64,000 bases of DNA, from contig LUUF01000019.1 of NCBI GenBank assembly GCA_001644045.1, positions 124,001 to 188,000 on the forward strand, given 5' to 3'. Source of the stretch: Methylomonas methanica. GTDB taxonomy: Bacteria; Pseudomonadota; Gammaproteobacteria; Methylococcales; Methylomonadaceae. Position 1 is the first letter of the stretch. Every line of letters starts with the position of its first letter. Below are positions 54,869 through 63,678 of this stretch, piece by piece. Below the pieces are notes generated by a model that was given only the letters and a program-made list of their open reading frames with translations, made no database searches and had not been told where the DNA came from. A program made the position numbers and the translations under genes.

Positions 54869-56197
54869 TTAATCTGCTGAACTAAGGGGCTGAACCTCAG
54901 CTGGCAAGGTCGTACCCAAATACTTATTCAATTGGCCTTTGCTCGCTAAAATCCGAAACTGCGAAAATAGCTCGTCGTATTTGGCGTTGATGTACGAGCT
55001 TTTGGCGATATAGGCCTCGTTGAAGGTATCCAACAAGTCCAATAGCGTACGTTGACCGATATTGAATTGCTGCTGATAAGCGCTGATGGTCTTCTCGCTG
55101 GAATCGACGTGCTGTTTAAAAAACTCCAACTGGCTCTTCACGGTTTGATGAGCAACCCACGACAAACGCATGCTCTCAACGACCTGCCTATGCGTATTAT
55201 CGCGAATATCCTTGGCCTGATTGATTAACTGCGCGGTTTGTTCGCGGCGCGCTATGTCCTTGCCACCGTTAAAAATGTTATAGCGCATACGCAGCATTGC
55301 AGTCATATCCGAGTTGGTGCCGCGAATCCCGTCCAGATTGTAGTTATGACTGACGCCGGTCTCAATGTCGAAACGGGGGAAATAGGGCGCCATAGCCGTA
55401 GCATGTTGGGCAAATGCTGAATCGATATCGGAATTGGCGGATTTCAGAATCGGATGGTCGGCCAACGCTTCCTCTATCCCTTGATCCAGCGACTGCGGCA
55501 GTGCGGTTCCCGGCGATTGGATCGGCTGAATCCCTTCCGGCAAGGTACCGATAACCCGCAAGAAACTGGTCTCGGCATCTTTCAAATTACCTATTTCCGA
55601 CAGCACGTTTTTTTCCGCCAATGCAACCCGGCCCATAGACTGGTCGACATCCGCCCGTTTACCCACGCCACGTTCGCTACGCAACTTGATTTGATCGTTG
55701 GTGCCCTGATGCCGCTGCAGGTTTTCCTTGGCCAGATTCAACAACTCCTGGCGCCGTAACACCTTGATATAAGCTTCAACACCATCGAGCGCGGTAATTT
55801 CCGATTGGCCGAATACTGTATACGCCCGGGAATCGGTGCGAGCTTCCTGCCTCTCCACTTCATTCGGAGTGGCCAGACCATCAAACAACATTTGCCTGGC
55901 CAGAATCGCCCCTTCTTCTCTATGATAAAAAACCGATCCGTCACCGCGGCCACGGGTCGTTGGGTTATTCGATTCTTCCCAACCGATGCCCGCCGTGACA
56001 TCCACCGTCGGGAAATAACCGGCCTTGGCTTGACCGATTTCCTCTTCAACCGCACGGCGCTCTGATTTGGCAGCTTGGATTTTGGGATTTTCATCCAGTA
56101 CTTTCTGAATAGACTCTTGCAAACTCAGGGCCTGACTCGTTGAAACACAGGCCAAATGCATGGCTATTCCTAAACTCAATCTCCTGCTGACTCTCAT
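54869..56197 (-). CDS. TolC-family outer-membrane channel of a type I secretion system
   Basis: 442 residues. A signal peptide (about 1-23) precedes two outer-membrane-efflux repeats. Characteristic stretches are LSLQESIQKVLDENPKIQAAKSERRAVEEEIGQAKAGYFPTVDV, RYNIFNGGKDIARREQT and FNIGQRTLLDLLDTFNEAY. It forms the outer-membrane exit of the type I machine whose other parts lie upstream on the same strand. It overlaps the LuxR-type gene by 4 nt. Confidence 0.92.
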   Translation of the reverse strand: MRVSRRLSLGIAMHLACVSTSQALSLQESIQKVLDENPKIQAAKSERRAVEEEIGQAKAGYFPTVDVTAGIGWEESNNPTTRGRGDGSVFYHREEGAILARQMLFDGLATPNEVERQEARTDSRAYTVFGQSEITALDGVEAYIKVLRRQELLNLAKENLQRHQGTNDQIKLRSERGVGKRADVDQSMGRVALAEKNVLSEIGNLKDAETSFLRVIGTLPEGIQPIQSPGTALPQSLDQGIEEALADHPILKSANSDIDSAFAQHATAMAPYFPRFDIETGVSHNYNLDGIRGTNSDMTAMLRMRYNIFNGGKDIARREQTAQLINQAKDIRDNTHRQVVESMRLSWVAHQTVKSQLEFFKQHVDSSEKTISAYQQQFNIGQRTLLDLLDTFNEAYIAKSSYINAKYDELFSQFRILASKGQLNKYLGTTLPAEVQPLSSAD

Positions 56198-56841
56198 GAC
56201 ATTCCTCTATGATATTGATCGATTTCTTTTAACAAAATGGCTAGTCTTAATCGGTCATCGACATTCAGTTTTCTAAAAATCGACGATAAATGCGCTTTTA
56301 CAGTCCGTTCGGATATATTCATCGCAAAGGCGATACGCTTATTGCTTTCGCCCTGCCGTATCATATTCGCCACTTCCACTTCCCGAGCGGATAAACTGGC
56401 AAGCTGCTTTAGCTTTAGTTCGGTGTCGATGGTACTAGGGGTAAGTTGTGTACGCCTGGCACTGGTCAATACACCAATTACCTTGGGCACCAAGGCCCGA
56501 CGAATCCAAATATCGCCCGCCAAGATGCAAGCTACCGCCCGTGTTAAAAGCTCCGACGCTTCGGATTGTTCGCAATAACCGGCGGCGCCGTTAATCAACA
56601 CCTCGATCTGTTTATTTTCCGGCCAATCGGAGCCCATGACCAGAAACCGGGCTTTTTTGTTGGCAAAAACCGATAACAAGCTGGCATCGTCGTCCAGTTT
56701 TTTTGCATCGAAAATCACCGCATCGGCCGTATATTCACTGCGAATACTATGCAGCATACTTACGTTATATTCCGCGATCAACGCATGAGTCCACTGCGCC
56801 GTCAGCTGAGGATTATTGGAATAAATCAGTATGTTAGCCAC
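56194..56841 (-). CDS. LuxR-family regulator with atypical receiver
   Basis: 215 residues. The C-terminal GerE helix-turn-helix is canonical (LASLSAREVEVANMIRQGESNKRIAFAMNISERTVKAHLSSIF). The N-terminal 120 residues fold like a receiver, but the acidic pair that binds Mg2+ is replaced (ILIYSNNP where VDDH is usual). An Asp remains near the phospho-acceptor position (VIFDAKK). It may work without phosphorylation. It is encoded inside the secretion operon, between the adaptor and tolC genes, so it probably controls this system or its substrate. Confidence 0.85.
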   Translation of the reverse strand: MANILIYSNNPQLTAQWTHALIAEYNVSMLHSIRSEYTADAVIFDAKKLDDDASLLSVFANKKARFLVMGSDWPENKQIEVLINGAAGYCEQSEASELLTRAVACILAGDIWIRRALVPKVIGVLTSARRTQLTPSTIDTELKLKQLASLSAREVEVANMIRQGESNKRIAFAMNISERTVKAHLSSIFRKLNVDDRLRLAILLKEIDQYHRGMS

Positions 56842-56862
56842 AAATGTAATTGTTGTTATGAG

Positions 56863-58221
56863 TTATCGTTCTCTTAAAGCCCGATCCCTGGCTTTCAATA
56901 TTGGCTTCAAGAGGTAATCAAGCACTGTTTTTTTTCCGGTTAAAATATCAACTTCCGCTGTCATCCCGGCAATAATTTCCAAGCGTTCGCCACCCTTTTC
57001 CAGATAATTTTTAGCAGTGCGCAAACGAATCAAATAGTAATTATCCTCGTCTTTCTTCTCGCCAGGTATGCTGTCTGCGCTAATATGCTCCAAAGAGGCA
57101 TCCAGGCCGCCGTATATCGAAAAATCATAAGCGCTTAGTTTTACCACAGCTTTCTGCCCAGGACGAAGAAAAGCAATGTCCGCCGGCCGAATTTTAGCTT
57201 CTATCAACAACTGATCTTCCAGCGGCACGATTTCCAGCAAATCCATGCCGGGTTGAATTACGCCGCCAACCGTAGCCACCTTGATGCGCTTTACCGTGCC
57301 TTTTACCGGCGACAACACTCTGGTACGGCTAACTCTATCTTCCAAAGCCACTGCGGATTCGGATGTACGATCCAGTTCCGCTTTCACTTCGTTTAATTCT
57401 TTCAAGGCCTCGGTTTTATACCGAATCTTGATCTCCGCCAGTTTATTGCGCGCTTCGTCCAGTGACGAACGCAGGCGCGGCATCGCCAAATTTGCGGAAT
57501 TCAAGTCGCCTTTCAAATCGTTGGCGGCACGTTGCAAGCGCAGTAATTCAACCTGAGACATCGCGCCATCGGCCACCAACGGCTCGGACATCTTCACTTC
57601 GTCCTGCAATAATTTGTAACTACGTGCCAACTGGTCGCTTTTCGACTGAATTTCGATAATTTCCTGCTCTTTCTGCCGCACTTGCTCGGCAAAAATGTCG
57701 CTATTCGACCTTATTTCGTTCTGCTTGGAAACCAATAATTGCCTGACATTCTCGGCGATTTGTGGAGCGTTTTTTAAAACCTCTTCCGGAATCGCCAGAG
57801 GTGTACCGTTGATTTCGGCATTCAAGCGCGCGGTATTTGCCAATAACTCGTAATACTTTAACTTGGCTTCCTTAAACGAGGAAGCAAAACGAACTTGATC
57901 CAGTTGTAGCAACACCTGATCCTTGTCCACCAACTGGCCTTCTTGCACCAATATTTCCGAAACTATGCCACCCTCCAGGTTCTGCACCACCTGTACTTGA
58001 CTGGACGGTATGGTCTTACCTTCGCCGCGCGTGACTTCGTCCAGGCTCGCAAAACCGGCCCAAACCAGGGATACCGCCACAAATGCCGCGAAAAACCAGA
58101 GGATCAAATGGCTTTGCAGCGGTAATTCGTAAAGATTCGCGGCGTTGACGTCGCTTAAAAAGTCCTGGTCCTCGGCTCGATACCGATGCTCGGCTCGCCA
58201 CTCGGCTATTTTTTTCAACAT
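56863..58221 (-). CDS. Type I secretion membrane fusion protein, HlyD/LapC family
   Basis: 452 residues from the ATG at 58221. The frame is open further upstream inside the ABC gene and is not used. Short cytoplasmic N terminus, one membrane helix (about 33-53, LILWFFAAFVAVSLVWAGFA), a lipoyl half-domain near VVQNLEGGIVSEILVQEGQLVDKDQVLL, a long coiled coil (about 130-300), and a beta-barrel part ending YLEKGGERLEIIAGMTAEVDI. It bridges the ABC transporter and TolC. It starts 1 nt after the ABC stop. Confidence 0.93.
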   Translation of the reverse strand: MLKKIAEWRAEHRYRAEDQDFLSDVNAANLYELPLQSHLILWFFAAFVAVSLVWAGFASLDEVTRGEGKTIPSSQVQVVQNLEGGIVSEILVQEGQLVDKDQVLLQLDQVRFASSFKEAKLKYYELLANTARLNAEINGTPLAIPEEVLKNAPQIAENVRQLLVSKQNEIRSNSDIFAEQVRQKEQEIIEIQSKSDQLARSYKLLQDEVKMSEPLVADGAMSQVELLRLQRAANDLKGDLNSANLAMPRLRSSLDEARNKLAEIKIRYKTEALKELNEVKAELDRTSESAVALEDRVSRTRVLSPVKGTVKRIKVATVGGVIQPGMDLLEIVPLEDQLLIEAKIRPADIAFLRPGQKAVVKLSAYDFSIYGGLDASLEHISADSIPGEKKDEDNYYLIRLRTAKNYLEKGGERLEIIAGMTAEVDILTGKKTVLDYLLKPILKARDRALRER

Positions 58222-58222
58222 A

Positions 58223-60373
58223 TTAAATAGCCACCTTGATCTGTCCTTGGCGCAAGGCTTCCAGCACATGTTCCTTGGGGCCGTCGGCAACCATATGCCC
58301 GCCGTCCATCACGATCAACCTGTCCACCAAGCTGAGCAACGACATACGGTGCGTGACCAGTATCAGAGTTTGCTCCCGCAATTGCGCGGCAAACCGCTGT
58401 TTAAATGCTTCCTCGCTACTGTTGTCCATCGCGTTGGTCGGCTCGTCCATGATAAAAATCGGCGGCGACAACAGCAAGGCTCTGGCCAATGCGATACTTT
58501 GCCGTTGCCCGCCCGACAGCGATGAGCCGCGCTCGCCGACCTGCAAATCAAAACCCGCAGGATGCTTGCTAACGAATTGATCGACACCGGCAATCTCGGC
58601 CGCCTTTAACACTGCGGTATCGTCGGCATAGCGCGAACCCAATACGATATTGTCCTTCACGCTACCGAACATTAAGGAAATATCTTGCGGCACATAGCCG
58701 ATTTGCCGGCGCAAATCGGAAGGGTCGATTTGGCGAATATCGGTGCCGTCTATCAAGATCGAGCCTTCCTGAGCCTGATATAAACCAAGCATCAATTTTT
58801 CCAGCGTACTCTTGCCGGAACCGATTCGGCCGATAAAACCGACGCGTTCGCCGGCCTTGATTTTAAAGGATATGCCATCCAAAGCCTTGACCGGCTGCTG
58901 CGGATAGCTGAAGCGAACATGCTTAAACTCAATCTCGCCGTTGAACCCCGGCCTATGCAAATATTCCTTGCCGCTCTCGCGCTCCACCGGTAAGGCCATC
59001 ATCCGGTTAAACGAGCCCAGGGCGGTCACAGCCTGATGGTAGCGGGTCAATAGCGCCGCCACCTGCCCGACCGGGGCCAGCGCCCGCGAGGTCAACATGG
59101 TACAGGCAACCAAACCGCCGGTCGTTAAATCACCGTCGGTAATCCGGTAGACACCGGCCAACACCACCAATACCGATGCCAATTGCTGCAGGAACGCGGT
59201 CAGGTTGACGGTCAAGCCGGCGTAAAACCGCGACTTTAACCCCAGCCTGGCAATTTCGCCGACATTCTGCTCCCAGCGCCGCTGCAATTGTCCTTCCGCG
59301 CCGGCCGTTTTGATGCTTTCCAGATTGGACAGCGCTTCCACCAGCGTGGCATTTTTCTCGCCGCCGAATTTGAACATGGCGTTGATCGTATTCTTCAACG
59401 GTGCCTGCAAGGCGATACCGATCAACATTGCCAACGGTAAAATCGCCAACGGAATCAAGGCCAAATTGCCGCCGACGCTATAAATAATCAGTAAAAACAA
59501 AAACAAAAATGGCAAATCGATCAATGTCACCAGCGTTGCCGAGGTCAAAAATTCACGAAAAGATTCGAATTCGCTTAAGTTGTTCGCAAAAGCGCCCACC
59601 GATGGCGGCCGGGCTTCCATGCGAATATTCATCAGTTTTTCGAAAATATTCGCCGACAAAATAATATCGGCGCGTTTGCCGGCCGCATCGATAAAATAAC
59701 TTCGCAGCAGCTTCATCGCCAATTCGAAACCAAACACGATCAGCACGCCTACCGTCAGTACCCACAACGTTTCCAACGCATGATTCGGCACCACTCGGTC
59801 GTACACATTCATGAAAAACAATGGCGCCGCCAAAGCGAACAGATTGATTAATACCGAGGCCGCCAGCACTTCCGCGTAAATGGGCCAAGACTTATAAAGT
59901 ACATCCCAAAACCAATGTTTGACCTTCGGTATAGCCGATTCCGCGGTTCGCCCATCAAAACGATGCTGCAACTGCACGAAAAAAGCCGAACCGCTGTAAT
60001 TAGCTTCCAGCTCCGCAACACTAACGGTCTTTTCGCCGCTCTCGGTTTCCGGCAACACTACCGTATAGCTGTCACCATTCTTGGCAAGCAAAACGCAGGC
60101 ATTGCCATCTTTAAGCAACAGCACCGCCGGCAGTACTAAATTGGAAATTTTCCGCAAGGGCCGGCGCAACAAACGACTAGTCAAACCAGCGCGTTCAGCG
60201 GCGCGCACGAACAATGCCGGCGTTAATTTATTGTCGATTAAGGGCAGTCCGGCCACCAAGGCCGTTGCGGTTTGCGGAATATGCAACAATTTGCAGACCG
60301 ACAGCAAAGCCAACAATAAAGGATCGTCAAACGTGGAATCTGCTGGTCCGGATATCTGGCCGCTATCAGGCAT
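58223..60373 (-). CDS. Type I secretion ABC transporter, LapB-like
   Basis: 716 residues. N-terminal C39-like domain (about 15-140) without the catalytic Cys-Gly motif of true C39 peptidases, as in RTX exporters where it binds the substrate. A six-helix ABC membrane domain (about 155-450) follows. The nucleotide-binding domain has Walker A IGRIGSGKST, signature LSGGQRQSIALARAL and Walker B FIMDEPTNAMD. Similar LapB proteins export giant adhesins for biofilm attachment. No RTX or adhesin gene is visible nearby, so the substrate must lie elsewhere. Confidence 0.93.
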   Translation of the reverse strand: MPDSGQISGPADSTFDDPLLLALLSVCKLLHIPQTATALVAGLPLIDNKLTPALFVRAAERAGLTSRLLRRPLRKISNLVLPAVLLLKDGNACVLLAKNGDSYTVVLPETESGEKTVSVAELEANYSGSAFFVQLQHRFDGRTAESAIPKVKHWFWDVLYKSWPIYAEVLAASVLINLFALAAPLFFMNVYDRVVPNHALETLWVLTVGVLIVFGFELAMKLLRSYFIDAAGKRADIILSANIFEKLMNIRMEARPPSVGAFANNLSEFESFREFLTSATLVTLIDLPFLFLFLLIIYSVGGNLALIPLAILPLAMLIGIALQAPLKNTINAMFKFGGEKNATLVEALSNLESIKTAGAEGQLQRRWEQNVGEIARLGLKSRFYAGLTVNLTAFLQQLASVLVVLAGVYRITDGDLTTGGLVACTMLTSRALAPVGQVAALLTRYHQAVTALGSFNRMMALPVERESGKEYLHRPGFNGEIEFKHVRFSYPQQPVKALDGISFKIKAGERVGFIGRIGSGKSTLEKLMLGLYQAQEGSILIDGTDIRQIDPSDLRRQIGYVPQDISLMFGSVKDNIVLGSRYADDTAVLKAAEIAGVDQFVSKHPAGFDLQVGERGSSLSGGQRQSIALARALLLSPPIFIMDEPTNAMDNSSEEAFKQRFAAQLREQTLILVTHRMSLLSLVDRLIVMDGGHMVADGPKEHVLEALRQGQIKVAI

Positions 60374-60484
60374 GGAGGATGTAAGTAGAAGTTATAGTTT
60401 TTATAACGCTAAAGCGCGCTACTGTACTTAAGTATTATAAATTGATGCGATTACAACCCAAAAAGCATTTTTATCAAAGCAAAT

Positions 60485-61522
60485 TCAAAAACCGGCGCCT
60501 GGTGCGTCGCCGATAATTTCCCGTAACAAGGCCGTGGCATAGCTACCGGCCGGCAGTGAGAAGCTCAACTTCAGTTGATTATCCAGCCATTGCCAGTCCA
60601 GATCTTGCGGCAATACGCGCAAGGCCCGACGATCTGCTTCCAGATCAAACGCAATCAAACCGTCGGCTATGGATGCGTTAGCGGCAATCACGGCGTTTTC
60701 TATCGCACCGGCCTCAGCCGTGGCAACCTTACCGCCACGGCCCCACATGATCCCAGTGGGATGAATATCACCCTGCTCGACACGTGCCGACAGACTGACA
60801 TCGTTGCTATCGCCGGCAAAACAGCTATTACTACCGTCTAACTTGAATACATCGCCATTTATCGCCCGCTGCCAATTGGTTTGCTCGACGCGCCGCGCCA
60901 AAATCAGATTGAACAAATACGAGCGCGCCGCCGATAAATACAAAGAACGCTGCTCGCGCTTGACCTTAGCGCCAGTAAACATGGCCAGCGCGCGATTGAT
61001 ATTTTGACCGTGATGCCCGAAACGCTGCGGCCCGAAATAATTCGGAAAACCTTGGTTTCTGATCTGTTGCAACTGCCTTTCGGCAAGTTCCCTGTCACCC
61101 GTCCAATTGCGGATCAGCAACGTAAACCGGTTGCCGGCCAATACGCCGCGCTTCAGTTTCCGGGCATGCCGGACCGTTTGCAGTATTTTCAGCTGATCGG
61201 TTTCGAAACCATTCCAGTTAGGATCTTCCTTACCCGGCAACCACACGCTGAACCATTGCCGAGTGCGGCCGTGTCTATCCTTCAGACCGGCGTAGCTGAC
61301 ATCCCGTTGCCTGACGCCGGCATGGCGAGCCAACTGCCGCGCGACATATTCGGTGTTTTCGCCGATTTTTTCGATATACAGAAATATATGCTCGCCGCTG
61401 CCTTCCGGCTCGAAAGACAGGATTTCTTCGACGACAAAATCCTCAGGCTCGGTTTTGATGTCGCCGGTACCGGACGGACCACCGCAGGCGTAAGGCCATT
61501 CGGGTAAACTAAATTCTGTCAT
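60485..61522 (-). CDS. truD: tRNA pseudouridine(13) synthase
   Basis: 345 residues. The catalytic Asp is D82 in SYAGLKDRHGRTRQWFS. Other family landmarks are TEPEDFVVEEI at the N terminus and NYFGPQRFGHHGQNI. It converts U13 of tRNA-Glu to pseudouridine. In many gammaproteobacteria truD follows ispF directly. Here a small membrane gene intervenes. Confidence 0.95.
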   Translation of the reverse strand: MTEFSLPEWPYACGGPSGTGDIKTEPEDFVVEEILSFEPEGSGEHIFLYIEKIGENTEYVARQLARHAGVRQRDVSYAGLKDRHGRTRQWFSVWLPGKEDPNWNGFETDQLKILQTVRHARKLKRGVLAGNRFTLLIRNWTGDRELAERQLQQIRNQGFPNYFGPQRFGHHGQNINRALAMFTGAKVKREQRSLYLSAARSYLFNLILARRVEQTNWQRAINGDVFKLDGSNSCFAGDSNDVSLSARVEQGDIHPTGIMWGRGGKVATAEAGAIENAVIAANASIADGLIAFDLEADRRALRVLPQDLDWQWLDNQLKLSFSLPAGSYATALLREIIGDAPGAGF

Positions 61523-61538
61523 TGGCTATGTAAAATAT

Positions 61539-61619
61539 CGTAGGTCACGTTGCCGCGATACGACTGCATGGACGCAGCAGTGAAATTGTCAGAGAACGCT
61601 ACGCGCACCGGGACCTACG
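61539..61619. repeat. REP-like element between truD and a small membrane gene
   Basis: An 81-bp interval bounded by CGTAGGTC and GACCTACG. The ends resemble the CGTAGGTTGGG end of the element at 63591-63675, so both may belong to one imperfect REP/MITE-type family. Interior pairing is weak, which suggests decay. Confidence 0.4.
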
Positions 61620-61678
61620 TGACTCTTTAGATAGGTATTTTGTTCTACGCGGGCTTAACGCGCTGTCAATCCAAATGT

Positions 61679-61975
61679 TCAGAAAATTAGCTTCGGTTGA
61701 AAAAGTATAAAAAAAACGCCTAAGGCGACCATGAAAATACCGGCTTTAAACGTAAGAAACTTCGAGTGATAAAACTTTTCCTCCTTGGTTGGCGGGCGTG
61801 AGTCATTTTGAGCGTCTAAATGCCCTCTGACTCCTCTTTTTTGCCTGTCGCTTAACCAAGGAATCATCCCGGAACTAATAAGGATAGTGATGCCAAAAAG
61901 AACAATTCCAAATCCTACGCCATGACGCACAAAGCCATAGGCGATAAATTCGCTTATTGCGTCATTTAGAGTCAT
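61679..61975 (-). CDS. Small membrane protein of unknown function
   Basis: 98 residues from the ATG at 61975, chosen because AAGGA lies 7 nt upstream. An ATG 15 nt earlier has no ribosome site. Two membrane helices (about 16-35 and 73-93) flank a basic hydrophilic loop with Lys/Arg/His. Family not recognised. It lies between ispF and truD on the same strand. Confidence 0.6.
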   Translation of the reverse strand: MTLNDAISEFIAYGFVRHGVGFGIVLFGITILISSGMIPWLSDRQKRGVRGHLDAQNDSRPPTKEEKFYHSKFLTFKAGIFMVALGVFFILFQPKLIF

Positions 61976-62136
61976 TGTCAATTCCTTCATTTACCGAGCA
62001 TCAATACTAAAGACGGTAATACCAATTGATGCCGTATAGTGCAATTATCAAGGTTACATTGTACGTGTCGAGTATCGCAAGGTCGGTCGTTTCGTCGATC
62101 TACATAAACCAGTTTGATCGAAAGCCGACAACACTT

Positions 62137-62610
62137 TTATTTCTCGATCAACACCACCGCCTGCACGGCGATGCCTTCCTTGCGGCCTTCGAAGCCGAGC
62201 TTCTCGGTGGTGGTGGCTTTGACGTTGATAAAATCGACATCAACAGCCAAGTCGGCAGCGATATTGGCGCGCATGGCAGGCACGTGCGGCAACATTTTCG
62301 GTGCTTGGGCGATGATGGTCACATCGGCGTTGACTAATTTGTAGCCTTTTTCCTGAACGATTTTGTAAACGTGGCGCAGCAGTACCCGGCTGTCGGCACC
62401 CTTGAATTCGGGATCGGTGTCCGGAAAATGTTTGCCGATGTCGCCCAACGCCGCCGCGCCGAGTATCGCATCAGCCAAGGCATGCAGCACCACGTCGCCG
62501 TCGGAATGCGCTTCCAGGCCTTTTTCGTAGGGAATTTTCACGCCGCCCAAAATAATGTGGTCGCCGTCGTTGAAACGGTGGACGTCGTAACCTTGGCCGA
62601 CTCGGATCAT
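62137..62610 (-). CDS. ispF: 2-C-methyl-D-erythritol 2,4-cyclodiphosphate synthase
   Basis: 157 residues, standard length. Zinc ligands D8 and H10 in GQGYDVHRF and H42 in [33 protein letters not shown] is also typical. It makes the cyclic diphosphate in the non-mevalonate isoprenoid pathway. It overlaps ispD by 4 nt, so the two pathway steps are translationally coupled. Confidence 0.97.
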   Translation of the reverse strand: MIRVGQGYDVHRFNDGDHIILGGVKIPYEKGLEAHSDGDVVLHALADAILGAAALGDIGKHFPDTDPEFKGADSRVLLRHVYKIVQEKGYKLVNADVTIIAQAPKMLPHVPAMRANIAADLAVDVDFINVKATTTEKLGFEGRKEGIAVQAVVLIEK

Positions 62611-63302
62611 GTTTGTTGCTCCATGTAGAATTGCGCCAGCGCCAGATCTTCTGGCCGGGTGATTTTGATATTATCGGGACGGCCTTCGACGATTTTTGGT
62701 TGAAAGCCCAACAGTTCCAGCGCGCTGGCTTCATCGGTAACTGCCGGATTGCCTTCGGTTTGCTGCAAGGCATCGCGCAGCATGCCGTATTTGAACATTT
62801 GCGGCGTCAGTGCGCGCCAAACGTGTTTGCGATCTATCGTCGCGGTAATCGTGTCGCCGTCGACGTGTTTCAGTGTGTCGTGTGAAGACAGCGCCAGAAT
62901 GCCGCCGACCGCATCGTTTTTTAACGTCTCGATTTGTAGATGAATGTCAGAAGCAGTCAGACAAGGCCGAGCGGCGTCATGCACCAACACCCAGTCGTCT
63001 TCGGCTGCCTGACCCTGCAAGGATTTCAGTGCCGACAACACCGAATCGGCACGTTCCTTGCCGCCCGGCGCGGTAATCACGTTCGGATGTTTGGACACGT
63101 CCAATTCCGGCCAATACGGATCTTCGAGCGAAATGGCCACCGCCACAGCTTGAAACGCGCCGGACTGTAGTAAGCGATTTAAAGTATGTTCGATGACGGT
63201 TTTGCCGGCCAGTGGCAGATATTGTTTGGGGCGGTCGGCTTGCATGCGTTTACCGACCCCGGCTGCCGGGACAACTGCCCAGCATTTGAGAATTTGATTC
63301 AT
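62607..63302 (-). CDS. ispD: 2-C-methyl-D-erythritol 4-phosphate cytidylyltransferase
   Basis: 231 residues. The CTP-binding signature [33 protein letters not shown] opens the protein. [10 protein letters not shown] and a C-terminal [15 protein letters not shown] complete the family pattern. Third step of the non-mevalonate pathway. ftsB lies 3 nt upstream, the usual ftsB-ispD-ispF order. Confidence 0.97.
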   Translation of the reverse strand: MNQILKCWAVVPAAGVGKRMQADRPKQYLPLAGKTVIEHTLNRLLQSGAFQAVAVAISLEDPYWPELDVSKHPNVITAPGGKERADSVLSALKSLQGQAAEDDWVLVHDAARPCLTASDIHLQIETLKNDAVGGILALSSHDTLKHVDGDTITATIDRKHVWRALTPQMFKYGMLRDALQQTEGNPAVTDEASALELLGFQPKIVEGRPDNIKITRPEDLALAQFYMEQQT

Positions 63303-63305
63303 GCT

Positions 63306-63620
63306 CTACTCAAGCACTTGAAAGAAGGTTTCGTTTTCCTTGATCATGCCCAGCTCGTAGCGGGCCCGTTCTTCGATGGTTTCCAAACCGCGGCGCAAAT
63401 CCAGCACCTCCGCATACAGGGAATCGTTGCGTTCCTTTTTTTCCTGGGCTTCCTTGGTCAGGGTATCGAGGCGTTCCCGATAATCGCTAATCTGCGAGAC
63501 GCTGGCATCACCTAGCCACAACCGATACTGGAAGTGAACGATTAACAGGATGATGATGGCGATCAGGGTTTTAATGGCTGCTCTCGATCTGTAAGGTGGG
63601 TTGCGCCTGGAAGAGCACAA
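63306..63620 (-). CDS. ftsB: Cell division protein FtsB, uncertain start
   Basis: Short single-pass protein. A membrane helix is followed by a periplasmic coiled coil and the FtsB signature RRGLETIEERARYELGMIKENETFF. It links FtsQ, FtsL and the septal synthase. The coordinates use the only conventional upstream start, a TTG at 63620, but that codon lies inside a REP-like repeat. Aligned with E. coli FtsB, methionine 1 falls exactly on an ATT codon at 63573-63575, preceded by GAGAG. Start there would give 89 residues. No ATG or GTG is available. Confidence 0.88.
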   Translation of the reverse strand: MCSSRRNPPYRSRAAIKTLIAIIILLIVHFQYRLWLGDASVSQISDYRERLDTLTKEAQEKKERNDSLYAEVLDLRRGLETIEERARYELGMIKENETFFQVLE

Positions 63621-63675
63621 CCCAACAATAAAGCAATTCGTTGGGTTACGGCTTGCGCCTAACCCAACCTACGCT
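63591..63675. repeat. REP-like palindromic repeat upstream of ftsB
   Basis: Two hairpins in tandem. TGGGTTG / CAACCCA arms lie at 63597-63603 and 63618-63624. A perfect 9-bp GTTGGGTTA / TAACCCAAC pair lies at 63640-63648 and 63660-63668. The GGGTTRCGGC...CCTAACCC pattern is a common bacterial REP/BIME style. It fills the whole gap between eno and ftsB. Confidence 0.7.
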
Positions 63676-63678
63676 TTT

